Origin: DASZBX01 sp035943635
GTDB lineage: Bacteria > Actinomycetota > Actinomycetes > Streptomycetales > Catenulisporaceae
DNA: 64,000 nt
Direction of reading: 5' to 3'
Assembly (NCBI GenBank): GCA_035943635.1
Contig: DASZBX010000106.1
Location: 124,001-188,000, forward strand
Each line of letters starts with the position of its first letter. The stretch's first letter is position 1. A program made the position numbers and the translations under genes. The notes under the pieces were generated by a model. The model was not told where the DNA came from. It ran no database searches and was given only the letters and a program-made list of their open reading frames with translations. Below are positions 1-6,910 of this stretch, one piece after another.

Positions 1-1
1 C

Positions 2-529
2 ACCGCAGAGGGCTTCTACCGGGTCGAGCCCGGCATGCGCCCGGTGATCGCCCGCGGCCTGGCCTACGCCCCGTACGCGGACCTGCTCTGGGTCGAGACC
101 GGCACCCCGGACCTGGCGCAGGCCAGGACCTTCGCCGAGGCGATCCACGCGCGCTACCCGGACCAGATGCTGGCCTACAACTGCTCCCCGTCGTTCAACT
201 GGCGCGCCGCCCTGGACGACGACCAGATCGCGAAGTTCCAGCGGGAACTGGGCTCGATGGGCTACCGCTTCCAGTTCATCACCCTGGCCGGGTTCCACTC
301 GCTCAACCACGCTATGTTCGACCTCGCGCACGGATACGCCGAACACGGCATGACCGCGTACGTCGAACTCCAGGAGCGCGAGTTCGCCGCCCAGGCGCAG
401 GGCTTCACCGCGGTCAAGCACCAGCGCGAGGTCGGCACCGGCTACTTCGACCTGGTCAGCACCGCGGTCAACCCGCAGGCCGAGACCCTCGCACTGCGCG
501 GCTCCACCGAAGAAGAGCAGTTCCACTAG
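2..529 (+). CDS. aceA: Isocitrate lyase, C-terminal part (5' end outside window)
   Basis: Cleaves isocitrate to glyoxylate and succinate, the first committed step of the glyoxylate shunt, in the cytoplasm. Only the last 175 residues are present and the frame is open to the window edge. Typical AceA C-terminal blocks are visible: the WVETGTPDL strand, YNCSPSFNW containing the active-site Asn/Ser/Ser region, and FQFITLAGFHSLN followed by a long helical tail ending in EEQFH. Malate synthase follows 47 bases downstream in the same direction, so the two shunt enzymes probably form one unit. The identity is secure; the catalytic KKCGH loop lies upstream and cannot be checked. Confidence 0.97.
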   Translation, partial: TAEGFYRVEPGMRPVIARGLAYAPYADLLWVETGTPDLAQARTFAEAIHARYPDQMLAYNCSPSFNWRAALDDDQIAKFQRELGSMGYRFQFITLAGFHSLNHAMFDLAHGYAEHGMTAYVELQEREFAAQAQGFTAVKHQREVGTGYFDLVSTAVNPQAETLALRGSTEEEQFH

Positions 530-576
530 ACCGGGCCCCGGCCGACCGTCCGCCCCCGACCACACAGGAGCCCGCC

Positions 577-2184
577 ATGCCCGCCACCGCCACCGCCACC
601 ACTCTCACCGGCCGGATCGAGGTCCTCGGCGCCCCGGGGGAACGGTACGCCGAGATCCTCACCCCCGGCGCCCTGGGCTTCCTGGCCCTGCTCGACGCCG
701 CGTTCGCCGAACGCCGGGTCCAGCTGCTGGCCGAACGCCACCGCCGGACCGCCGCCCTGGCCGAGGGCGCCACGCTCGACTTCCGCCCGGACACCGCCGA
801 CATCCGCGCCGACACCGGCTGGAAGGTCGCCCCGCCGGCCGCCGGCCTGGTCGACCGGCGGGTGGAGATCACCGGCCCGCCGGAACGCCGGATGACCATC
901 AACGCGCTGAACTCCGGCGCCCGGGTCTGGCTGGCCGACTTCGAGGACGCCACCGCCCCGACCTGGGCCAACCTGATCGAGGGGCAGCTGAACCTGGTCG
1001 ACGCGCTGGACCGGCGGATCGACTTCACCGCCCCCGGCGGCAAGCGCTACCGGGTGGGCGAGGACCCGGCGACCGTCGTGGTCCGCCCGCGCGGCTGGCA
1101 CCTGGTGGAGAAGCACCTGGTCGTCGACGGCCGCCCGATCCCGGCGTCCCTGGTCGACTTCGGCCTGTACTTCTACCACTGCGCCAAGCGCCAGATCGAC
1201 GCCGGCCGCGGCCCCTACTTCTACCTGCCCAAGCTGGAGAACCACCTCGAAGCCCGATTGTGGAACGACGTGTTCGTGCTGGCCCAGGACTACCTGGACA
1301 TCCCGCGCGGCACGATCCGCGCCACGGTCCTGATCGAGACGATCACCGCGGCGTTCGAGATGGAGGAGATCCTCTACGAGCTGCGCGAACACAGCGCGGG
1401 CCTGAACGCCGGCCGCTGGGACTACCTGTTCAGCCTGATCAAGAACTTCGCCGCCGACCCGGCGTTCCTGCTGCCGGACCGGGCCAAGGTCACCATGACC
1501 GCGCCGTTCCTGCGCGCCTACACCGATCTGCTGGTGGCCACCTGCCACCGGCGCGGCGCGCACGCGATCGGCGGGATGGCCGCGAACATCCCCAGCCGGG
1601 ACGAGGCCGCGAACGCCATCGCCCTGGCCAAGGTGCGGGCCGACAAGCAGCGCGAGGCCGCCGACGGCTTCGACGGCTCCTGGGTCGCCCACCCCGGGCT
1701 GGTCCCGGTCTGCCGCGAGGTGTTCGACGCCGTGCTCGGCGAGCGCCCGAACCAGCTCGGCCGGCTGCGCGAGGAGGTGCGGGTCTCGGCCCGGGACCTG
1801 CTGGACGTCTCGGCCATCACGGCCCCGCCCAGCCCGGAGGGCTTGCGCACCAACGTCGCCGTCGCGGTGCGCTACATCGACGCCTGGCTGCGCGGGAACG
1901 GCGCCGTGGCCCTGTACGGCCTGATGGAGGACGCCGCGACCGCGGAGATCGCCCGCTGCCAGGTGTGGCAGTGGCTCCGGCACGGGGTCGTCACCCGGCA
2001 GGACGTGCGGGCGGTGCTCGACGCCGAGACCGCCGCACTGGCCGCCGAGGACCCAGGGGCGCTGGCCAAGCAGGCCTGCGCGGTGTTCGAGGGCGCCGCC
2101 CTCGGCGAGCGGCTTCCCGCCTTCTTCACCACCGACGCATACGCGACCTACCTGGTGACCCGCGCTGGCCGCAAGGCCGGGTGA
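577..2184 (+). CDS. aceB: Malate synthase A
   Basis: Condenses glyoxylate with acetyl-CoA to malate, the second step of the glyoxylate shunt. The product is 535 residues, the usual length of the A isoform. Recognisable blocks include a TIM-barrel segment with VRPRGWHLVEKH, the LPKLENHLEARLWNDVF block and GGMAANIPSRD. The ATG is preceded by AGGAG at a spacing of about 5 bases. The gene lies directly after isocitrate lyase, consistent with co-expression on acetate or fatty acids; an acyl-CoA oxidase gene is also nearby. A strong hairpin follows 25 bases after the stop. No frameshift or missing motif was noticed. Confidence 0.97.
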   Translation: MPATATATTLTGRIEVLGAPGERYAEILTPGALGFLALLDAAFAERRVQLLAERHRRTAALAEGATLDFRPDTADIRADTGWKVAPPAAGLVDRRVEITGPPERRMTINALNSGARVWLADFEDATAPTWANLIEGQLNLVDALDRRIDFTAPGGKRYRVGEDPATVVVRPRGWHLVEKHLVVDGRPIPASLVDFGLYFYHCAKRQIDAGRGPYFYLPKLENHLEARLWNDVFVLAQDYLDIPRGTIRATVLIETITAAFEMEEILYELREHSAGLNAGRWDYLFSLIKNFAADPAFLLPDRAKVTMTAPFLRAYTDLLVATCHRRGAHAIGGMAANIPSRDEAANAIALAKVRADKQREAADGFDGSWVAHPGLVPVCREVFDAVLGERPNQLGRLREEVRVSARDLLDVSAITAPPSPEGLRTNVAVAVRYIDAWLRGNGAVALYGLMEDAATAEIARCQVWQWLRHGVVTRQDVRAVLDAETAALAAEDPGALAKQACAVFEGAALGERLPAFFTTDAYATYLVTRAGRKAG

Positions 2185-2208
2185 ACGAGTAACCGGGGTG
2201 GACAAAGC

Positions 2209-2244
2209 GGCCCGTACCGGTGTCGGTTGGCACTGGTACGGGCC
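2209..2244 (+). terminator. Long hairpin terminator after aceB
   Basis: A 16-bp stem with two G-T wobbles (arms 2209-2224 and 2229-2244) closes a GGTT tetraloop 25 bases after the malate synthase stop. There is no T-run, which is common for actinomycete terminators. Confidence 0.8.
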
Positions 2245-2346
2245 CCCTAAACGTGGGCGATACCTGTCCGTCGATGGCAAAATATGACAGAATACTGATT
2301 ATGCGGCGCCGACGACTCGGCCCGGGCGGCCGCGCATCCGGTGTGC

Positions 2347-2383
2347 AGACCTCCCGCGTTCGGCGGGAGGTCTTCTTGCTTTC
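2347..2383 (+). terminator. Intrinsic terminator in the citramalate synthase leader, possible attenuator
   Basis: A perfect 11-bp stem (2347-2357 with 2363-2373, loop GTTCG) is followed by the pyrimidine-rich run TCTTGCTTT. It ends about 30 bases before the GTG of the branched-chain pathway gene at 2413. It is a second terminator after the long aceB hairpin, so it probably acts on a transcript that starts near 2290, where the only AT-rich patch of this gap lies. A conditional terminator there would be attenuation. No leader peptide rich in Ile, Val or Leu codons could be found; the only open frame, starting with ATG at 2301, is Arg-rich. Confidence 0.6.
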
Positions 2384-2412
2384 CCCGTCTTGGAAATGCG
2401 CGAGGAGCCCAC

Positions 2413-3990
2413 GTGAACGACAGCTTCCACATCTACGACACCACGTTGCGCGACGGTGCCCAGCAGGAGGGCCTGGCCCTGTCCGTCGCGGACAAGCTGG
2501 TCATCGCCCGCCGGCTGGACGGGCTCGGGGTCGGCTTCATCGAGGGCGGCTGGCCCGGCGCGGTGCCCAAGGACACCGAGTTCTTCCGCCGGGCCCGGAC
2601 CGAGCTCGATCTCGCCCACGCCCGGCTGGCCGCGTTCGGGATGACCCGCCGGCCGGACCAGAAGGCGGCCGACGACCCGCAGGTCGCGGCCCTGCGCGAT
2701 TCGCTCGCGCCCGTGGTGACGCTGGTCGCCAAGGCGCACGACCGGCACGTCGAGCTGGCGCTGCGCACCACGCTGGACGAGTGCCTGGCCATGGTGCACG
2801 ACACCGTGACGCACCTGAAGGTGGAGGGGCGGCAGGTGTTCGTCGACGCCGAGCACTTCTTCGACGGCTACCGGGACAACCCCGCCTACGCGCTGGAGTT
2901 CGTGCGGGTCGCCGCGCAGGCCGGGGCCGACGTCGTCGCCCTGTGCGACACCAACGGCGGCATGCTCCCGAGTGAGCTCGGCGACATCGTGCACCAGGTG
3001 GTCGAGCGCACCGGCGCGCGGATCGGCATCCACTGCCACGACGACTCCGGGTGCGCCGTGGCCAACTCGCTCACCGGGATCGAGGCCGGCGCCACCCACG
3101 TCCAGGGCACCGCGAACGGCTACGGCGAGCGCAACGGCAACGCGAACCTGTTCACCGTCGTGGCCAACCTCCAGCTCAAGCAGGACATGCACGTGGTGCC
3201 GGACGGCGCGCTGGCCGAGATGTCCCGGATCTCGCACGCCGTGGCCGAGGTCACCAACATCGCGCCGAACCCGAAGCAGCCCTACGTCGGTTCCTCCGCG
3301 TTCGCCCACAAGGCCGGCATCCACGCCTCCGCGGTCAAGGCCGATCCGATGCTGTACCAGCATGTTGATCCGGCGGTCGTCGGCAACGACACCCGCATGC
3401 TGGTGTCCGAGATGGCCGGCCGGGCCTCGATCGAGCTCAAGGCCCGGGAGCTGGGCTACGACCTGTCCGGCGACCGGGACGCGCTGACCCGGATCACCCG
3501 GCGGGTCAAGGACCTCGAATCCCGCGGCCACTCCTTCGAGGCCGCCGACGCCTCGCTCGAACTGCTGATCCGCGACGAGCTCGGCACCATGCGCGACACC
3601 ATGTACTTCACCGCCGAGTCCTGGCGGGTCATCGCCGAGCAGCGGCAGGACGGCGGCCTGGTCAGCGAGGCCACGGTGAAGCTGCACGCCAAGGGCGAGC
3701 GCATCGTCGCGGTCGGCGAGGGCAGCGGTCCGGTCAACGCGCTGGATACGGCCCTGCGCAACGCGATCGGCCAGATCTACCCGGAACTGGCCGTGCTGGA
3801 GTTGGTGGACTACAAGGTCCGCATCCTCGAGGGCGATCATGGTACGAAGTCGCGTACCCGGGTCCTGATCACCACCAGCGACGGTAAGAACGAGTGGACG
3901 ACCGTGGGCGTCCAGGAGAGCATCGTCGCCGCCAGTTGGAACGCCCTGGCCGAGGCCGTCAACTACGGGCTGTTGCGTCTGGAAGTCTGA
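2413..3990 (+). CDS. cimA: (R)-citramalate synthase (LeuA-like DRE-TIM family)
   Basis: Condenses pyruvate with acetyl-CoA to citramalate, the first step of the threonine-independent route to 2-oxobutyrate and isoleucine. The product is 525 residues. The N-terminus carries the DRE-TIM signature DTTLRDGAQQEG, then HCHDDSGCAVANS with the metal-binding His pair and a GYGERNGNANL block. A C-terminal LeuA-type regulatory dimer domain (about residues 395-525) ends the protein. The GTG at 2413 was chosen because GAGGAG lies 5 bases upstream and the DTTLRDG motif follows at once; an upstream in-frame GTG (2341) would place the start inside the terminator stem. A 2-isopropylmalate synthase is the alternative, but the two-residue-shifted N-terminal motif fits the CimA subgroup better. 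Confidence 0.88.
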   Translation: MNDSFHIYDTTLRDGAQQEGLALSVADKLVIARRLDGLGVGFIEGGWPGAVPKDTEFFRRARTELDLAHARLAAFGMTRRPDQKAADDPQVAALRDSLAPVVTLVAKAHDRHVELALRTTLDECLAMVHDTVTHLKVEGRQVFVDAEHFFDGYRDNPAYALEFVRVAAQAGADVVALCDTNGGMLPSELGDIVHQVVERTGARIGIHCHDDSGCAVANSLTGIEAGATHVQGTANGYGERNGNANLFTVVANLQLKQDMHVVPDGALAEMSRISHAVAEVTNIAPNPKQPYVGSSAFAHKAGIHASAVKADPMLYQHVDPAVVGNDTRMLVSEMAGRASIELKARELGYDLSGDRDALTRITRRVKDLESRGHSFEAADASLELLIRDELGTMRDTMYFTAESWRVIAEQRQDGGLVSEATVKLHAKGERIVAVGEGSGPVNALDTALRNAIGQIYPELAVLELVDYKVRILEGDHGTKSRTRVLITTSDGKNEWTTVGVQESIVAASWNALAEAVNYGLLRLEV

Positions 3991-4142
3991 GCGGGGCAGG
4001 CGGAGCGAGTCGGGGTTCTGCGGCGAATCGGTATCCGCATCATGAGATCTGGAGGCGAACCGGCGCAGTGTGGCGCTCGGCACTCCGAATTCGGCTGGTC
4101 CGGGATTGTGGAGCTCAGATCGGCGCCGTAAACTGGTGGATT

Positions 4143-4240
4143 GCATGACGGTGCACGGAAAGCCGGTGTGATTCCGGTGCGGTGGCGCCACTGTAAGCCA
4201 CTCCCACAGAGTGGTGAGCCAGATACGTCGCCGTCATGAC
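4143..4240 (+). promoter_or_regulatory. Cobalamin riboswitch upstream of cbtBA
   Basis: The conserved cobalamin (B12) box core is present: GGAAAGCCGGTGTGATTCCG, then GCGGTGGCGCCACTGTA, then GTGAGCCAGATAC. The P1 stem closes with CATGACGG (4144-4151) pairing to CCGTCATG (4231-4238). It ends about 50 bases before the cbtB start, whose AAGGAGG ribosome site is at 4274-4280. The compact form without extra peripheral stems resembles the short AdoCbl class. The expected role is to repress cobalt uptake when cobalamin is plentiful. Confidence 0.93.
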
Positions 4241-4287
4241 ACTTCCACCACGAAGAGGGACGCACCATCCCCCAAGGAGGTTCCATC

Positions 4288-4521
4288 ATGTCGACTATTC
4301 CCCTGCACGGTTCCGGCCCGCTGTCCGGGGCCACGGTCTCACCCGAGGCCCTGTCCCGCGCCCGTGTCCTCACGATCCTGAGCATCACCGTCTTCCTCGC
4401 CCTGGCCGCGTACTACTTCGTCGGCGTCGACGAGGGGATGACCTCGGTGTTCGGCAAGTCCATGGTGATCCACGAGTGGGTGCACGACTCGCGGCACTTC
4501 CTCGGCTTCCCCTGCCACTGA
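4288..4521 (+). CDS. cbtB: CbtB, small subunit of cobalt transporter
   Basis: A 77-residue protein with one transmembrane helix (about residues 31-50) and a His-rich C-terminal tail, HEWVHDSRHFLGFPCH, the hallmark of CbtB that is believed to bind cobalt before import. A perfect AAGGAGG lies 7 bases before the ATG. It is followed 15 bases later by cbtA, and both lie under the cobalamin riboswitch, which strongly supports cobalt import for corrinoid synthesis. Confidence 0.93.
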   Translation: MSTIPLHGSGPLSGATVSPEALSRARVLTILSITVFLALAAYYFVGVDEGMTSVFGKSMVIHEWVHDSRHFLGFPCH

Positions 4522-4536
4522 GCCGGAAACCCACTC

Positions 4537-5484
4537 ATGGAGATACGCACCATCCTGCGCGGAGCGTTGGCGGGTGTGATCGCCGGCGTGCTCGCGTTCG
4601 GCTTCGCCCGGATCTTCGCCGAACCGGTCATCAACAAGGCCATCGACTACGAGTCCGGCCGTGCCGACATCCTGGCCGCCCTGAACAAGGCGGCCGGGCG
4701 GGCGGTGGCTCCGGACGGTCCGGAGATCTTCTCCCGCCACGTCCAGTCGACGATCGGCATCGCCACCGGCCTGATCTTCTTCTCGGCCGCCATGGGCGCC
4801 CTGATCGCGGTCGCCTACCTGGTGTTGCACGGACGCTTCCAAGTGCGTCCGCGCAACCTGGTCTGGGGGATCGCGGCGTTCGGGTTCTTCGGCGTGTTCC
4901 TGCTGCCGTATGTGAAGTACCCGGCCAACCCGCCCGCGATCGGGCACACGTTCACGATCACGACCCGCGGCCACCTGTACCTGACCATGGTCGTGTCCTC
5001 GCTGGTCCTGCTCGGGCTGGCGGTGTTGCTGGCCCGGCGACTGTCGCGCAGATACAGCATGACGACGTCCGTGGTGATCTCGGCGATCGCGTTCCTCGTG
5101 GTGTACGGCGTCCTGATCGGACTGCTGCCCTCGCTCGGGGACCTGCCGGCGAACGTGGCCTACTCCGGCCAGTTCGGCTACGGCCGGGCCGCGACCGAGA
5201 CGCCGCAGCCGATCGTCAACGTCCTGTCGACACCGCTGACCGTCAACGGCCAGACCGTCGCGCCCGGGCAGATCGTCTACCCCGGGTTCGACGCGGACGT
5301 GCTGTGGAAGTTCCGCTGGTACTCGCTGCTCAACCAGCTGCTCATCTGGACCGCGATCGCCCTGGTCTTCGGCGCGCTGCTGGAGCGTTTCCTGGACGAC
5401 GGCCCGAAGAAGGTCGAGAAGTCGCCCGCCGAGCAGGACGCTGCGGCCCAGGCTCCGGCCGAGGAGCCCGTGCCCGCGGCCTGA
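4537..5484 (+). CDS. cbtA: CbtA, membrane subunit of cobalt transporter
   Basis: A 315-residue integral membrane protein with about six hydrophobic segments and the CbtA-type N-terminus RTILRGALAGVIAGVLAFGF. It partners CbtB in B12-regulated cobalt uptake. The tail after the last helix (about residue 285 on) is charged and Ala/Pro-rich, presumably cytoplasmic. The gene is translationally close to cbtB (15 bases) and is closed by two hairpins, so the riboswitch unit is a two-gene operon. Confidence 0.92.
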   Translation: MEIRTILRGALAGVIAGVLAFGFARIFAEPVINKAIDYESGRADILAALNKAAGRAVAPDGPEIFSRHVQSTIGIATGLIFFSAAMGALIAVAYLVLHGRFQVRPRNLVWGIAAFGFFGVFLLPYVKYPANPPAIGHTFTITTRGHLYLTMVVSSLVLLGLAVLLARRLSRRYSMTTSVVISAIAFLVVYGVLIGLLPSLGDLPANVAYSGQFGYGRAATETPQPIVNVLSTPLTVNGQTVAPGQIVYPGFDADVLWKFRWYSLLNQLLIWTAIALVFGALLERFLDDGPKKVEKSPAEQDAAAQAPAEEPVPAA

Positions 5485-5562
5485 ACCCGCGGGCACGACG
5501 AAGCTCCCGCACTCCGGCAGGTTCGCCGCGACTGACGCGGCGGATCTGCCGGATGCGTTTTT
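5469..5562 (+). terminator. Two hairpins ending the cbtBA operon
   Basis: The first hairpin overlaps the cbtA stop (11-bp perfect stem, 5469-5479 with 5487-5497). The second is a two-tier stem (5514-5520 with 5546-5552, inner 5524-5530 with 5536-5542) followed by ATGCGTTTTTTCC, which is a canonical intrinsic terminator. Confidence 0.8.
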
Positions 5563-5591
5563 CCGGTCCGGTCGGCGACAAGGGCGGTGAC

Positions 5592-6392
5592 ATGGTTTTG
5601 ACAGGTATCTTGCTGGTGGCTTTGGCGATCGTCGTGTCGGCCCTGGTCGGCTTCGGGGTGGCCTTTGGTGCCGGGTGGAAAGCACATGGCTTCGGCCGTC
5701 GGGGCGAGTACGGGTTGGCGGTGGCGACGAATATCGTCACCTCGTTCCTCGTGGCGGGGATGGTGTATGTGGTTTTCGCCGCGCTCGACGGCAAGTCATA
5801 CTTCAAGGCGTGTCTGGTGCTTGTGCTCGGGCCATTCGTGATCGTCAGGCTGCCGCGGGACTGGCGCCGTTGGGCCGCTATTCGCGCAGGTCTTCGCGCT
5901 GATCAGGGCGTCCTCGGCGCCGGGGAAATCGCCGGTCGTCTGCCGGGGCGGGCAGACCGGAGGCACCGTCACCATAGCCTGGCTCCGGATCTTCACGTAG
6001 CCGCGGCTCTTCGTGGCCCGCGTCACGAACGCACGACAAACGATGGCCGCGGACCTGTTCCGCGGCCATCTTCTCTGCTCGGTGGTGATGCCTGCCGAAG
6101 CGGCCCTAGCGCGTCGCAGCCGCCAGAACGGCGACGATTTCAGCCACGGGAGCCGGGTTGCCGGGCTGGGCGAAGAACTCGCTGGAACCCTGCGCGTAGG
6201 GCGGGCCGTAGGCGGGGGTGCCCGGTTGGAAGCGCCAGCCCTCGGCGAGCGGGCCGGCGTCCACCGCGTCGTACCCGAGGGCGTCCAGCAGCGCGGTGGC
6301 CTCGGCCTTGGCGTCCGGGTCGTCGCCGGCGATCGGCAGGGCCGAACGGTCCGCGGCTCCGGTCGGCCTCGGCAACTCGGCCAGGTGCTTGA
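5592..6392 (+). CDS. Small membrane protein with doubtful C-terminus
   Basis: Not recognised. An ATG after GGGCGGTGAC opens a frame whose first roughly 95 codons look real: two or three hydrophobic segments (residues 3-25, 42-60 and 73-82) around GVAFGAGWKAHGFGRR. The rest of the frame becomes Arg/Pro-rich, runs through a terminator hairpin at 6042-6070 and overlaps the oppositely oriented reductase gene, so it is probably not translated product of the original gene. The stop was likely lost by a frameshift near 5880-5990. Third-position GC is lower than in the neighbouring genes. Confidence 0.35.
   Translation: MVLTGILLVALAIVVSALVGFGVAFGAGWKAHGFGRRGEYGLAVATNIVTSFLVAGMVYVVFAALDGKSYFKACLVLVLGPFVIVRLPRDWRRWAAIRAGLRADQGVLGAGEIAGRLPGRADRRHRHHSLAPDLHVAAALRGPRHERTTNDGRGPVPRPSSLLGGDACRSGPSASQPPERRRFQPREPGCRAGRRTRWNPARRAGRRRGCPVGSASPRRAGRRPPRRTRGRPAARWPRPWRPGRRRRSAGPNGPRLRSASATRPGA
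6042..6070. terminator. Hairpin between convergent genes
   Basis: A perfect 12-bp stem (6042-6053 with 6059-6070) is followed on the plus strand by TTCTCT. It sits 36 bases past the stop of the reductase gene on the minus strand and can serve both directions. Confidence 0.7.
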
Positions 6393-6786
6393 AGAAGATG
6401 TTGTTGAAGACCTTCACCACGTGCGACCGGTCCAAGTGCCGCTGGAGCAGTTCGCTGCTCGTCGCCTCCAGCGAGTCCAGCTCCGGGAACGAGCCGTCGC
6501 GCTGCGGGTAGTAGTTGTTGGTGTCCAGGACCGTCTTCCCGGCGAGTGCCTCGCGCGGCACCTGGGTGTAGGCGCGGAACGGGATCGTCACCACGACCAG
6601 GTCGCCCGCGCGGGCCGCCTCCTCGGCGGTGGCGGCGCTGGCCCGGGGGCCCAGCTCGGCCACGAGGTCCGCCAGGGTCTCGGGCCCGCGGGAGTTGCTC
6701 ACGACGACGTCCACGCCGCCGTCCACGGCGAGCCGGGCCACCGTCGCGCCGATGGAACCGCTGCCGATCAATCCGAGTACCGTCAT
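6106..6786 (-). CDS. NADPH-dependent F420 reductase-like oxidoreductase
   Basis: A 226-residue protein made largely of one Rossmann domain of the F420-dependent NADP oxidoreductase family. It begins with the dinucleotide loop GLIGSGSIGATVARLA directly after the Met, followed by VVVSNSRGPETL, where the Ser/Arg at the end of the second strand suits NADP. A TNNYYPQRDG block and VKVFNNIFF are typical of the YrrI/NpdG-like group. It could exchange hydride between NADPH and F420 or reduce another small substrate. The start at 6786 was preferred over 6852 because the Rossmann strand begins there. It is divergent from the acyl-CoA oxidase gene and has no operon partner. Confidence 0.82.
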   Translation of the reverse strand: MTVLGLIGSGSIGATVARLAVDGGVDVVVSNSRGPETLADLVAELGPRASAATAEEAARAGDLVVVTIPFRAYTQVPREALAGKTVLDTNNYYPQRDGSFPELDSLEATSSELLQRHLDRSHVVKVFNNIFFKHLAELPRPTGAADRSALPIAGDDPDAKAEATALLDALGYDAVDAGPLAEGWRFQPGTPAYGPPYAQGSSEFFAQPGNPAPVAEIVAVLAAATR

Positions 6787-6861
6787 GATCTGGCACAACG
6801 TGCGATCGCTCTGTGATGTTCCCCGCATCGCGATGTTCCCCGAATGAAGCACCGGATGCCG

Positions 6862-6877
6862 GTTACTGAGTAGTAAC
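6862..6877. promoter_or_regulatory. Candidate TetR-type operator
   Basis: A perfect inverted repeat, GTTACT-GAGT-AGTAAC, lies 34 bases upstream of the acyl-CoA oxidase start and in the divergent promoter region. TTACT...AGTAA palindromes are typical of TetR regulators of fatty-acid catabolism. No such regulator is adjacent. Confidence 0.55.
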
Positions 6878-6910
6878 TAGCTGGTCGCATCATCTCGGAG
6901 GTACCACGCC

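Noticed and set aside
2281..2412. T-box or leucine-type leader peptide before citramalate synthase
   Set aside because: No T-box core sequence was found, and the only leader frame is Arg-rich without branched-chain codons.
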